This document shows, one piece after another, positions 18,981 through 30,484 of a DNA stretch of 64,000 nucleotides; position 1 is the first letter of the stretch, and every line of letters begins with the position of its first letter. The position numbers and the translations under genes are program-made. This stretch comes from Lithodes maja. Its lineage: Eukaryota; Arthropoda; Malacostraca; Decapoda; Lithodidae. Under the pieces are notes generated by a model. It was given only the letters and a program-made list of their open reading frames with translations, was not told the origin of the DNA and ran no database searches. The stretch spans positions 62,001-126,000 of the forward strand of contig JBAKBP010003149.1 of assembly GCA_037953745.1 (NCBI GenBank), read 5' to 3'.

Positions 18981-21285
18981 TTGAAACTGGGTCTGTTGAA
19001 TGTTCGTTCCTTGCGTAACAAAATGGATCATATTTGCGAGATCTTGGATGAACGTAACCTTGATGTATTATGTCTCACTGAGACCTGGTTGTTCGAGTCA
19101 GATCTGAATATTATCCAGGCGGCATTGCCTAAAACCCATTCCATAATAAATGTTCCTAGGCCTAGGGGAGATCATCCGGGTGGTGGAGTGGCAGTTGTCT
19201 ACTCCACATCTCTGGTGAATATCTTGCAAATAAGCCATAACCCAGCCCCTCTTTATTATGAACTGTTGGAAGTGGAAATAAAACTCCATCAACAAATTCT
19301 AAGAATGGCAGTTGTCTATAGGCCTGGCCATCGTGGCACAGATAGGGGTTTTATGGAAGAGTTTGGGCAGTTTCTCGAGGAATTTTCTGCTAAAACCGGA
19401 AGACTTTTGATGTGTGGAGATTTTAATTACTGGGTTGACAGCCCTCATCTGAAGCCATTCTCTCCTGAGTTCCTTGAGTTGACTGATCAGAACAATTTTG
19501 TAAACCATGTGTCCCACCCAACTCATATCTTAGGACACACCCTTGACTTGGTTTTCTCTCCTGTGGGTTGTGGTGGTGTTCTGGATGTTGATGTTGAGAA
19601 TGCTGACCCTAATACCTCTGATCATGCTTTGATTACTTTCAGCTTTGATTTCCCTAAGCCACTCACACATGAAAAAGTAATCAGATTTAGAAATTATAAA
19701 AATGCAGACCTAAATTTGGCTAGCAGTGAAGTAAAACAGTACTTGGGAAGTATTGATACTTCCAACCTTACTTCAGATGAGCTGGTGGAGGTACATGGAA
19801 ATGCACTTAAATTAGTGTTCGATCATCACTGTCCAGAAGTAGAGAAGAAAATCATAGTACGAGATGATTCGCCCTGGTATAGCACTCGAGTTAAATTTCT
19901 TAGAAGAGCGCGTAGAAGAGCTGAACGTGAATGGCGGAAAAATAAAACAGACTCTACATGGTTGCAATATCTGTCAGCCAGAAGAGCTGTGGTCCACAAA
20001 ATCAAAGATGAAAAGAAAGTGTATTATCAGGGAAAAGTTGACTCGTGTGGTAACGACCAGAGGAGGTTGGCTTCAATTGTAAACAGTTTACTTGGAAAAA
20101 CAAGAGTCAGCTTAAGACCTTCTGTACCCGATGCCGAGTTGGCTGCCAACTTTGTGGCATTTTTTGCTGGCAAGATAACTCGCATAAGACAGGAACTGGA
20201 TGATGCTTCTGTTGGTGAAGAACTTTCAGTTGTACTCCAACCCCGACACATTCCTAATAATGTCCTCTCATCCTTTCACTCAGTAGAGGTGGTCATGATC
20301 TCGTCCTACATAAGAAACCTCAATAAAACATTTTGCCCGTTGGATCCCATAAATGTTTCCAAGCTACCAAGAGTCTATGATCACACAGTTGAGTTTATTT
20401 CCAAAATAATTAATAAGTGCTTCTCTGAAGGTAGCTTCCCACATTCTGAAAAGCATGCACTACTCCGACCTACTCTAAAGAAGCCTGGACTTGATGTTGA
20501 GAACATGTTGAACTATCGTCCTGTCTCCAACCTGTCCTTCATATCAAAGATATTAGAGCGTGCAATACTTGACCAATTACAACCACTACTTCAGCAGAAT
20601 GAAACTATCCCAATTTTTCAGTCTGCTTACCGACAGCATCATTCAACTGAAACAGCATTGATTAGAGTACATAATGATCTAGTTGAGAACATTTGCAATG
20701 GTGTGGCCTCACTATTGGTCTTGCTTGATCTCTCTGCGGCTTTTGACACAGTGGATCACGAGTTGTTATTGAGTGATCTTTATGATTGTGGTGTGCGTGA
20801 CTCCGCTCTCTTGCTTCTTGGGTCGTACTTGTCAGGTAGATCCCAGAGTGTGATGGTAAATCAAGTGGTCTCGGACTCGACACCCCTGCAGTATGGTGTT
20901 CCGCAGGGATCAGTTTTAGGTCCTATCCTATTTATAATTTATATTAGCAGTTTGTCTCTTCTGCTTCGTGCACATAATGTCACCTTTCACTTTTATGCAG
21001 ATGACACCCAGATTTATGTGAGAATCACAAATATAGTTGATATACGGAGTAAGATGGAATTGTTGATGTCTGATATCAAGAAGTGGATGAGAGCGAGAAA
21101 ACTTAAACTAAATGATGGTAAAACTGATATTCTCATCATCCGAGGAAATAGAAGAGCTGATGATATAGTAGGTGCCCTCTCCATCAATGTGGGTGGATCT
21201 CAGCTGCGACCGGCCAACTCTGTTCGAAATCTGGGTGTATATGTGAACTCCCGATTAGATTTCAAAGAGCATGTAAACCAGATAG
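18981..21285 (+). CDS. LINE2 ORF2: endonuclease and reverse transcriptase (5' part)
   Basis: An APE-type endonuclease comes first: LGLLNVRSLRNK, LCLTETWL, LLMCGDFNYW, NTSDHALITF. The RT follows: NYRPVSNLSFISKILERAIL, SLLVLLDLSAAFDTVDHELL, YGVPQGSVLGPILF, and FHFYADDTQIY with both catalytic aspartates. The style is that of the CR1/L2 group. The frame is intact up to the TTAA site at 21286, where the MITE enters. Reading on through the MITE gives a short false C-terminus ending at 21359. The true continuation is 21923-22517. Confidence 0.9.
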
Positions 21286-21289
21286 TTAA

Positions 21290-21918
21290 CCCGGGAGCTG
21301 CGGGAAGACTCTTAAGAGTTCCCCCGGCGGACTGCGGGAAGACTCTCTGGAGTAAGTAAAACTAAAAATCAACTTTTTACATCGAAAAAAAAATATTTTT
21401 TTTTATTTTTATTTTTTTATTTTTTTATTTTTGTTTGGCCCCTGGGCCATGCAAAATCTCAGTCCTCTACCTCCCCTCCTTCCCCACTTTCCTCCTATTC
21501 CTCAGTTATCACCTATTTTCCCTATTATTCCCTTATTCTGAGGTATATTTTCGTGCTAACATTAGCGAGTTGCAAGCAGGGTGTTGTCATCACTGATGGC
21601 CATCGAGTGCAAGAGAGAGAGAGAGAGTATCGATCGACTGTGTCGCAGTGGCCTTGGGGAAAATTGGCGGGAAGCTAGCTTGCCTCACCCATACATTATA
21701 CAACTCGCGGGCTATATCTCCGATTTTGACCATCCAAACGCTGTTTTCACTCGTTTTATTGTTGTTTCAGGTTAATACCTTTATAATCAACCCATAATAG
21801 GCGCATATGGATAATTATTAATGCTATTAATGGTACAATGAATATTTTAGTGACGAAAAACCTCAAATACGTCAGCACAGGGGGACGTTTTCATTTACCC
21901 CCGTGCGCACTTCAGAGG
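21290..21918 (-). mobile_element. piggyBac-type MITE, 629 bp, copy 1
   Basis: Flanked by TTAA at 21286-21289 and 21919-21922. It starts CCCGGGAGCTGCGGG and ends ...GTGCGCACTTCAGAGG. An equally long inverse copy lies at 52870-53498. TTAA duplication and CC(C/T)...GG ends point to piggyBac-superfamily transposase. It has no coding capacity and includes an A/T homopolymer-rich stretch and a CT-rich tract. It interrupts LINE2 ORF2 between NQIV and the following SCYLHIRNL codons. Confidence 0.87.
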
Positions 21919-21922
21919 TTAA

Positions 21923-22517
21923 AAGTTGTTACTTGCACATCAGAAATCTCTATTTGGTGAAGCCGTTTATAACCAGACGTTGCCTCCTGACGTTGGTTCA
22001 CTCATTGGTCTTCTCTCGTGTTGATTATTGCAATGCCCTGTTGGTGGGTCTTCCAAATTATATTTTGAAGAAAGTTCAGTCTGTTCTTAACAGGGCCGCA
22101 AGACTAATTTTTGGTGTTCCACCTAGAACTCCTACTACATCTCTTCACATAGAACTGCACTGGCTGCCAGTAAGAGCAAGAATAGAATTTAAGTTGTGTT
22201 TGGTGACTTTTAAGGTTCTCAAATTTGGTGAGCCTAGGTACCTTGTGGAGCTGCTCAGGCGCCCACCGGCACACCATGGTGTAGTTGTGCGTCATGACAA
22301 TGACCCTTTTCGTCTTGATGAACCAAGGGCTTTCCAGCAGTCTTCTTTCTTTGAGAGGTCATTCTCCTACATGTCTCCGAGGTTGTATAACAGGTTGCCG
22401 CTGTCCATGAGACAACTGAGTTCTGTTGAATGCTTCAAGAGACAACTTAAGACTTTTCTCTTTGAGAGAAGCTATGATCTTGAGAGAGGTGTCATGACAG
22501 ACGGCTATAGAGTTTAG
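21923..22517 (+). CDS. LINE2 ORF2, C-terminal part after the MITE
   Basis: Resumes the ORF2 frame with SCYLHIRNLYLVKPFITRRC and FSRVDYCNALLVGLPNY. It then covers the conserved post-RT region of CR1/L2 elements (LHWLPVRARIEFKL, YNRLPLSMRQ) and ends with a stop at 22515-22517. A 3' UTR with a hairpin and TTA repeats follows. Without the MITE, ORF2 would be a single frame. Confidence 0.85.
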
Positions 22518-22687
22518 GCTATTTTGCCACTGCTAGTGATTGTTAAATGTGTGTTGTATATAAGCCTTCTTTTGATGCATTGATTTTTGTTCTTTTTTCT
22601 TTCTCTTTTCGAGCGCTAGTGAATTCTTCGGAAAAATTGGCGCTTATGAGAAATAAGTAACATGCTTATTATTATTATTATTATTAT

Positions 22688-24191
22688 AATATATGGAGAT
22701 ATGATAGAAAGGGAAAAAGGGGAGGTGGAGTGGCAGTATTAGTTAAGAACCCTATGACAGCAAAGCAAGTGGAGTTAAATAATGACAAGGCAGAAATAAT
22801 GGCAGTTGAACTCAATGATATAGAAGGAAAAAAGCTAGACATAGCAGTAGCTTACATGCCACCAAAGACCAGAGCATGGAGGGAGTTGGAGTTTGAGGAG
22901 ATGGTCGAGGATATGATTCAGTCGTTGAGAAGATTGCTTTTAAGGAAGAATCGATTGATCTTGGTAGGAGATTTCAACTGTAGTGAGGTTGGGAATCGGG
23001 AGATGCAGGGCCAAATCAGAGATCTTGGGGAAGTCGGCTAGTGGAGTTGGTTACGGAAAATGTACTTGCACAACATGTGAAGGAAAATACAAGAATGAGG
23101 GGTAATAACGAACCTTCTAAACTCGATCTGATTTTTACAAAGGATCCTCACGAAATTAGTGATATAAACTATCTATGTCCTGTAGGTAAAAGTGATCACC
23201 TATTACTAAAATGGAAGTTGACCTCGAGTAATGCCAATAGATTAGACAATAGCTACATAAATGACAGATTAAATTATAGTAAAGCTGATTATGTATCCTT
23301 GAAAAGATATTTAGAGGGAGTAGATTGGGATCTTATTTTGAAGGAACAGGACGTACAAGGTAAATATAGTAGATTCCTCGAAATTTATAGAGTAGGAACC
23401 AATCTGTTTGTCCCAAGATATAAAACTGGAAATTTTACTAAGCAGAAAGATTGGTTTAATTTGAAATGCAAAAGAGCTTTGGGTAGGCGTGATGCAGCTT
23501 GGGCTAGATTAAGAAGAAGGAACACTGAGAATAATCGGAATAAATATAAACAGGAGAGGAATAGATATGTTAACATAATTAGGCAAGTTAAAATGAACTA
23601 TGAGAAGAACATAGTAAATAAATGTGAAAGTGATCCTAGATTATTTTATAAATATATAAACAGTAAGTTGAAGGTAAAGAAACAAATGACTAAATTAAGA
23701 GTTGATGCTAGGACGTATGAAAATGTATCGGACATGTGCGAGGGTAATGAATAACAAATTGGGGTCAGTTTTTACTAGAGAGGAAGGTTTTGACGAACCA
23801 CAGGCGGGAGTACTGGAGAGTGGTCTTAGTAAGATTGAAATAACTAGAGATGAGCTGTTATCTGCGATGAGAGGACTTGAAGTAAGGAAAGCTATGGGAC
23901 CGGATGAAGTGTCTGCCTGGGTTTTAAAGGAGTGTGCAGAGCAATTAGTGGAGCCAGTGAGGGACATAATTCAAGCTTCCTTAGATAAAGGACAGGTTCC
24001 TGTTGAATGGAAGAGAGCTAATATCATTCCGATATACAAGAATGGAAACCCTGAGGACCCTCTAAACTATAGACCAGTTTCACTTACTAGTATTGTATGC
24101 AAGATTTGTGAAAAGCTAATTAGGAAGAGATGGATGAAAATGTTGGAGAGAAAGAAGATAATAACCCCAAAGCAATTTGGATTAAGAGAAG
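22688..24191 (+). pseudogene. LINE1, segment 2: endonuclease to RT fingers
   Basis: Resumes as NIWRYDRKGKRGGGVAVLVK. It then has VAYMPPKTRAW, LILVGDFNCSE, PSKLDLIFTKDP and GKSDHLLLKWK, a basic linker, and RT blocks KAMGPDEVSAWVLKECAEQ, NYRPVSLTSIVCKICEKLI and TPKQFGLRE. Frame changes occur near 23041 and 23700, so it is a pseudogene. It stops at 24191, where LTR1 enters. The GAAG at 24188-24191 is the target duplication. Confidence 0.85.
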
Positions 24192-24528
24192 TGTGACGTT
24201 AACCACTCCGTTAGAACCGCATGGCTTGTCCTACAGTGACTCGCTAGGATTGCCAGGGCAGTGGATGGGGCTACAGTTTATGTATTAGAGTGTGCTTTAT
24301 TTCATATGAAAGCTCGTGTCATGGGCAGTCCAGAAAGGCTCTTTGTTTTCACCCATGTCAAGGCTTTATATATTTAATTGTAAATTATATGTTTTATCAT
24401 TAACTAGTAATGATGGGATCTGGGAGAGAGAGTAGAACAGAGTGAGAGGGAGCGCGCAGTGTTTTTGTCCCGCTCGATGACGTCACGGCTGGCTGCCTCG
24501 TGGGGGTTGTTGTTGTTGTTGTTGTTCC

Positions 24529-26320
24529 CTAAGCTGCCTGGCAGAACAGCCCCGAGTCCCTGAGGAAGGCCATGGCCACGATCGGGCTTTCCCACAGAGC
24601 TCTCATTGAGTGTAGGTTGTGTTGTTGGCGTAAGTGGTTGTGTGAAATGCAGTCTTCTATGATGTGTTTAATGGTATGGGGTGCTGTGTTACATCCCGGG
24701 CAGGCGTCGACAACGGAGTCATCCAGTCTCTTCTGATAGCTCAGGAGAGCTGGATGGTGTCCGCATCTCAGCCTGGCCAGGTGGACTCTGTCCTCGCGAG
24801 GGAGGGAGGATTCGGAAGGATGGATTTCGGGAGGTCGTGCATGCAGCTGCGTGTTGTCTGTGAGTGAGTGGATGGATTGGCGAGAGATATGAGTATGGAT
24901 GTGCTTCTGGAAGTTGGTTCGGGGTGGGCAGGGAGGGAGAGAGGACAATAATTGTGTGTGATACCGTGTGCTGGGTGTTGTTTTGATATTTCTTGGTGTC
25001 TGTGGGTGTGTTGCCATGTAGTTTAGTGGGTGGTCTTGGTTCGTGGAGGCTGCTGCCAGGAATTGAGTGCCTCTCATGTCCAGATGGTCTTTGACTTTGA
25101 GGATTTTTGTTTCTTGATGTAGATGATCTGTGGGTGTAGTAGCTGTGCAGCCTGTAATGATCTTCAGGGCTTTGTTTTGAATAGTCTGTAAGGTCTTATG
25201 ATGTGTTTCAGCTAGGTTAGAAGCCCAGGCTGGGCTTGCGTATTCCATTACTGATCTTATGTATTGTTTATATACTGTGGTGGTAGTTTCTTTGTTGTGT
25301 CCAAATTTTGTGTGAGCAAGTGACCTGAGGGCGTTAAGTCTGGGTCTCAGTTTCTTTTTAATGCTTGTGGTGTGCTGTTTGAATGTCATATGAGTATCAT
25401 ATGTTACTCCTAGGATTTTGGGTGTGTGTGTATGTGTTAGGGGTGTGTTGTTTATGGTGAGTTGAGGGATGTATTCGTGTTCACCTGTCCAGCTTGTGAG
25501 CAGGGTTGCGGTGGATTTGGCTGGGGCTAGATTAAGTCTGTTTGTAGTGCACCAGCCATGTAGTGTGTTGAGATAGGGTTGAAGGAGATCTGTTGCTCTT
25601 CTTGGGTCATGGTGTGTGCATGTGAGTGTTATGTCATCTGCATAGGAGGCTAAGTTTATTTGGGGAGTATTGGGTGTAGTTATATCGTGCATGTACAGAT
25701 TGAAGAGTGCGGGCGATAGGACGGATCCTTGTGGGACTCCGTTTGGAAAGTTTCTGATTTTAGATGACTGACCGGCAAAAGATACGTGTGCACATCTGCC
25801 TGCTAGGAAGTTGGCCAGCCACCTTTTTGTGTTGTTGTGCATGTTTGTGTTGTAGATTTTGTTTGTTAGGTTGTGGCGTGGGATGGCATCGAAGGCTTTA
25901 CTAATGTCGAGTGTGGCTAATAGTGATCTGTGTGGTGGTCTAGCTGAGTTGATGCCGTCAAAAGCTCTTTGTGTAAGGTCTGTGAGAAGAGTGTTTGTGG
26001 AGTGCAGTGGCCTAAAGCCATGTTGTGTTGGAGCTAGGGGTAGGTCGGGTGTAATTAGTTGTAATACTAGGCGTTCCATGACTTTGGAGGGGGAGCAAAG
26101 GAGTGTAATGGGGCGGTGCGAGGAGGGTAGCGTGGGGTCTTTGTTGGGTTTGGGGAATGTGATGATGATACCATGCTTCCAAATGTCTGGTATTGTGTTG
26201 TGTGAATAGCTGTAGTTTGATATGTTAGTGAGTGTTTGTATGCCTTGTGGTCCCAGGTGTCTGAGGTGTATGTTGCTTATGTTGTCTAGGCCACAGGCGG
26301 GTGAGTGCTTGAGATTGTTG
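24529..26320 (-). CDS. LINE-2A copy b ORF, 3' part: RT and C-terminal zinc finger
   Basis: Continues the frame after LINE5 through HSPACGLDNISNIH, then RT blocks PTQHGFRPLHSTNTLLTDLT, SLLATLDISKAFDAIPRHNL, FPNGVPQGSVLSPALFNLYM and NLASYADDITLTC with both catalytic aspartates. The C-terminus has a HCCC-type cluster, CPGCNTAPHTIKHIIEDC, as in Jockey/I-type elements, and ends with GLFCQAA and a stop. The reading is uninterrupted. The first Met inside this piece is at 26079, but the true start is upstream of LINE5. Confidence 0.88.
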
Positions 26321-28200
26321 ATAATAATAATAATAATAATAATAATATTTATTCAGTTAGCAATTTACAGAGTTGGTACCACATAGTTTGTTACAAATAT
26401 GACATGTACCAGCCTTGCATAATTCCAACTAAGGATAGCCCAATAAGGCCGTTAGGCGTATTTCCATTGGGGTCCTTGTGGGATTAGGTTAGCTGGGGAA
26501 AAAAGGGGAGGATAAAGAAATGGATACTTTAGAAAAAGTATTTCTAGGGGGTTATTTTAAGATACCTTACATCCTATAGTAAATATCAGTAATCCGTAAT
26601 CAGTAATCATTTCAGTTTGGTTTGTCTATCTCTTATGTCGCATTTAGTAGTAGACATAAGCTTGGTGCTCCCTTCTCGCAGCTGTCCGGTTCAGGTGTTC
26701 CTTCAGGCTACGTCTGAAGGAATACAGTGTTCTCTTTTCACGGACTGACTGGGGTAGGTCGTTCCAGTCTTTGATGGCGGTGAAGAAGAATGTTTGCTTA
26801 CCCTGTCCTTGGATTCTCGGGACCTTAAAATTAAACATCCTGTTTCTTGTATTATGTCCACTCCTCTCATTTGCTTTAACAAAATCATTCTTTAGGTACT
26901 CTGGAGCTCTGTCATAGAAAATTTTGAAGGCATTAGTGAGCCTGATTTGTTTGGCCCTGTCAGCGACATTGAGCATACCTAGTGACTGAAGTTGTTCCTG
27001 GCCAACATGTGATCTGGGTCCTAGGTTCAGCATGAACCTAACCATTTTATTTTGAGTGACCTGAAGTTTGTGCTGTGCTGATTTAGATGATGCAGAGTAC
27101 CAGGATGACACAGAATAGTCAAAATGACATTGAACAAGCGCTTGGCAGAGGGTCTTTTTGGTCGCCGCGGGCAAGCATCCCACCTGTCTATACAGGTATT
27201 TTATACGTGCTCTACACTTACTCAGGATAGATTCCAAAATTGTTTCACCTGACAAACTCGCGTCCAGTTTTAGTCCGAGATATTTAACTTGTGACACTGT
27301 TGTTATAGGAATATCATTACAGTTGACCGAGAAGCCCACAATGTCTTTCAGTTTGCGTTTTGTTCCACATAAGATGGCTTCCGTCTTGCCCAGGTGAAGA
27401 GATAGTCTATTGTCCACTAGCCATTCACTACATGATTCTAGTTCTTTGGAAAGTGAAGCGGCAATACTTATTGGGTCTTTTCCTGAAACCAGGAGCACGC
27501 TGTCGTCTGCATACAGTAATAATTTACATGAGACGCTCAGTTCCATGTCGTTCACATAACAGAGAAAGAGTAAGGGACCAAGGATGCTTCCCTGTGGGAC
27601 CCCACAGTTAATTGGCATAGGATCAGATATATTATCATCAATTTTGACTCTTTGGGTTCTACCACTAAGATAAGATTTAAACCAGTTCACAGATCCTATG
27701 CCCATTGCTTGTAGTTTATTACACAGGATATCATGGTCTACTGTGTCAAACGCTTTTTGTAGATCAAGAAGAACCATACCGGTGTAGTTACCTTTAGACA
27801 TTTCTTTACGAATGTGATCCGTTAAGTGGATGAGACAGGAGTCTGTCGAGTACATGCATCTGAAACCTGATTGAAACTTATAGAATAGATCATTTTGTTT
27901 GAGGTAGTGTTCAATTTGGGTGTATACCGCTCTTTCAAGGATTTTAGATACAATACATAATATGCTAACTGGTCTGTAGTTACCAACTTCTAGTTTATTT
28001 CCTTTCTTGAATAGAGGGGTTACAATAGCTTCCTTCAGTTCAGCAGGTACAGTGTTGGTGTTAATTGACAAGTTGATGATGTGAGTTAGGGGGCCTGCTA
28101 TACCAATGGCTCCATCTCGTAGAAATTTGGCAGGAATTTTGTCTGGTCCTGTGCTTTTATGTACATTTAGGTTAGACAGCTCGTCAAAAGTGTATTTTGG
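26321..28200 (-). mobile_element. LINE5, 5'-truncated non-LTR retrotransposon
   Basis: A 1.88-kb insertion in LINE-2A copy b. Copy a gives the empty site (CATATCATCAACAATCTC near 14610), and ATCA is duplicated at the junctions. The 3' end is an ATT/TTA repeat (26321-26345). The 5' part of the element (ORF1, endonuclease) is missing, as is usual for incomplete reverse transcription. Confidence 0.88.
26644..28200 (-). CDS. LINE5 reverse transcriptase (truncated)
   Basis: About 518 residues of LINE origin. The frame happens to extend 26 codons into LINE-2A (to 28278). RT blocks: STGPDKIPAKFLRDGA, NYRPVSILCIVSKILERAV, GMVLLDLQKAFDTVDHDIL, NCGVPQGSILGPLLFLCYVN and LLLYADDSVLLV. The long post-RT domain ends KTFFFTAIKDWNDLPQSVRE-like. 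There is no stop inside, which suggests a young insertion. It resembles the L2/Crack/Daphne side of the CR1 group, but the clade is not certain. Confidence 0.85.
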   Translation of the reverse strand, partial: PKYTFDELSNLNVHKSTGPDKIPAKFLRDGAIGIAGPLTHIINLSINTNTVPAELKEAIVTPLFKKGNKLEVGNYRPVSILCIVSKILERAVYTQIEHYLKQNDLFYKFQSGFRCMYSTDSCLIHLTDHIRKEMSKGNYTGMVLLDLQKAFDTVDHDILCNKLQAMGIGSVNWFKSYLSGRTQRVKIDDNISDPMPINCGVPQGSILGPLLFLCYVNDMELSVSCKLLLYADDSVLLVSGKDPISIAASLSKELESCSEWLVDNRLSLHLGKTEAILCGTKRKLKDIVGFSVNCNDIPITTVSQVKYLGLKLDASLSGETILESILSKCRARIKYLYRQVGCLPAATKKTLCQALVQCHFDYSVSSWYSASSKSAQHKLQVTQNKMVRFMLNLGPRSHVGQEQLQSLGMLNVADRAKQIRLTNAFKIFYDRAPEYLKNDFVKANERSGHNTRNRMFNFKVPRIQGQGKQTFFFTAIKDWNDLPQSVREKRTLYSFRRSLKEHLNRTAARREHQAYVYY

Positions 28201-30339
28201 TGATATGCTTTGTCTGGTGATTGGTGAAGGGTGTATAGTCAGGGTCTGTGGGGAATTGTCTCTTACGTCGGATGACACGTCGGTCGTCTTTGTGAGGTTT
28301 TAGGTGGCTGACATGTGAGAAGTGATTGATGAGAGTGTTTGCTTGTTGTTTACATGAAGGAGTAGAGTCTGTTGTTGTGATTGCAGCATGTGATTGTGTT
28401 GTGTTGCTGTTGGAAAGTGTGATGCTGTTTAGTGTTTTGTAGAGCTTTTTGGGGTTTGTTTTGTGATCAAGTGTTTGTAGGAAGTTATTCCAATTTAGTT
28501 TTTGTTGTTCTTGTATTTTGTTGTTAGTTTGGGTGTTGAGTGCTTGAATTTGTTGTGTGATGTCTTGTGTGTGGGGTGCTGGGGAGTGTTTCAGTGTGTC
28601 GCGTTGTCTGATGAGGTTTTGAATTTCTGGTGTGAAGTTGGGGTTGTGTCTTTTTCTGTTACCTCTTGGAATGTGTTTCTTGTCAGCGTTTTGGATAGTT
28701 TTATTGAGTATGTGTACAGCATTGTTGATGTTAGTGATGGGTGTACTGTTTAGAGTTGTGAAGTGTTGTTCGGTCTCATTTGTAAATGCTTCCCAGTTAG
28801 CTCTTTTATAATTGGTGTATGTGTGTTTGTGGCTAGCTGGGGTGAGTCTGGTTTTGGTGGTGATAATGATCGGGAGGTGGTCAGAGCCTAAGGTTCTGAC
28901 TACCCTCCAGGATGTTGTGGGGGCGAGTTCTGGGGAGCAAAAGGTGATGTCTGGAGATGATGGGTTATAGAGGGCTTGGTGAGGAATATGGTTATGTTGA
29001 TGGATGTCGTTAAGGATGATGAGGTTATCTGTTTGGTTTTGTAGTACCAGCCCTCTGTCTGTGTCAGGGTTGTCGACAAACCAGGCCGACGTCTTGGCGT
29101 TGAAGTCACCACCCAGGATGATGTGTGGGGTGTTTGTGATGTGTTGTAAGTGTGGTCTGTATTCATTTGGTACTGTAGGGGATGTTTGGGGAGGGATGTA
29201 TGTGTTTATGATGGTTATGTTGGATTTGTTGCCAGTGCGTATTTTAATTGATTGTATTTCTGTTGTGTTATCATTTGGGGGGAGGAGGGATTTGGTTTGT
29301 ACACTGGTTACTATGTATGATATTTCATTGTGTACCAGGGTGATGAGTCCACCGCCCCCGCCGACAGCCCGGTCTTGTCTGATGGTGGTGAAATTATGAA
29401 ATGTGGGTGTTTTTTGTGATGTGCGGAGTTTTGTTTCTTGTAAGATGGCAATGTGTATGTTGTGTTGTTTGATGAAGTGTGAGAGTTCGTGTTTCTTTGT
29501 GTTAATGCCATCTATGTTCAATTGGAGAATGTTAATGTTATGTGCACGATGTATGTTGGGTGCTGCTGCACGAGGATGGGGTGGGGGTGAGGGAGGGGCT
29601 GGAGGTTGGGATGGGTGAGGTGGGGGTGGGGATTCGGGAGCAGGAGATGGGGGTTGGAATGGATTAGGATGGGGTATGGTGTGTTGAGTTGAGGATGTGG
29701 ATAGTATGGGAAGGTTAGATGGGTTAGGGAGGAGAGGTGGACGGGTTTTAGGGGGGGGAGTGGATGATATGGGAAGGCTAGGTGGGTTGGGGAGGAGAGG
29801 TGGACGGGTTTTAGGCGAGGGATTTGACTGGGAGAGGGAGGGGCATGAGGAACAGGTCCAGGTGTTCGTGTAGTGTTTCTTGGAGGCAAGTGTTGTACAG
29901 GTGAAGTGGGTCCCGTTCCTGCATGAATTGCAGAGAACTGAACCCTTAGTGTGGCGACTCGAAGTGATGGGTTTTGAGCAAGTTGGACATATGTATGTGT
30001 ACGTGGGTCCTGGGTTGCTCTCAATGTCTCCGGCTAGAAGAAGTCTTCGAGAAATGACAGCCGGAGAGTCATTTCTCGGTGTAGGAAAAACTGTGTGATG
30101 TGTGTGTGTGGTGTGAGAGGTGTGGAAATTCCCGGCGCGACCGAAGCCACTCCAAGGACCCGTGCCCCCAGGGGGGGGGCAGGGGATAGTTGTGACGGTT
30201 TGGCTCCCAAAACTGCTCCCCGCGGCCGGCATCCGGTTGTCCTCCACTGGTCGATTGATCTTGTCTCCGGCCGTGGAGGGTCGGCAGCCATCCGCGGTTG
30301 GCAGCTCCGGGAGGTGGTCCCACGGCGTAGACGCCGCCA
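28201..30339 (-). CDS. LINE-2A copy b ORF, 5' part: 2A, PHD finger, endonuclease
   Basis: About 710 residues from the Met at 30340 (MAASTPWDHLPEL). The motif LLLAGDIESNPGP ends at residue ~112 (DIESNPGP at 30028-30005), so a ~110-residue leader would be released from the main protein by ribosome skipping. A PHD-like finger follows (CPTCSKPI ... CNSCRNGTHFTC ... CSSC), then a Pro-rich linker with TRPPLLPNP repeats and an APE endonuclease: ILQLNIDGINTKK, ILQETKL, ILGGDFNAKTSAW, SPDITFCSPEL and LGSDHLPIII. The frame is intact to the LINE5 junction. Confidence 0.9.
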
Positions 30340-30447
30340 CCTCGTGGGGGTTGGTGGAGAGAGGTCCTTACCATGCTGTTAGCTCCCTTGCTAGTGGCTA
30401 GAGGACTTGTAACCGCTTTTTTCCCACGCGCCTCGAGCTAGTGCGAG

Positions 30448-30484
30448 TATATATACAGTTCCTCGCCACTCTCTCCCTCAGATC
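30448..30484 (+). promoter_or_regulatory. LTR TATA box and initiator
   Basis: TATATATA at 30448-30455 is followed 32 bases later by an arthropod-type initiator TCAGATC (A at 30480). The same pair, with the same spacing, occurs in the other three LTRs (TATA at 36510, 53707 and 59755). It is the likely Pol II start, so the upstream LTR part is U3 and the ~1.35 kb downstream is R/U5. Confidence 0.7.

Larger units (their letters stand above)
17296..22687 (+). mobile_element. LINE2, chimeric non-LTR retrotransposon
   Basis: Inserted in the endonuclease region of LINE1: target GAAGGATAC before 17239, AATATATGG after 22687, no clear TSD. Positions 17296-18119 are a copy of LINE1 15457-16280 (constant offset 1839, no indels, about eight substitutions by eye). 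From 18120 on the element is unrelated to LINE1. It has ORF1 with zinc knuckles, ORF2 with endonuclease and RT of CR1/L2 type, a 3' hairpin (GAGCGCTAG...GGCGCTTATG) and a TTA-repeat tail. A 629-bp MITE interrupts ORF2. Confidence 0.9.
24510..30339 (-). mobile_element. LINE-2A copy b (full-length, split by LINE5)
   Basis: Flanked by the 14-bp duplication CCTCGTGGGGGTTG (24496-24509 and 30340-30353). The 3' LTR of the same element has this sequence once near 36403, a perfect empty site. It reads on the minus strand, with its 5' end at 30339 (GTGGCGGCGTCTACGCCGTG) and an AAC-repeat 3' tail at 24510-24525. It holds one long frame (30340-28201) interrupted by LINE5 and resuming 26320-24529, so it was intact before LINE5 landed. 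Confidence 0.92.
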
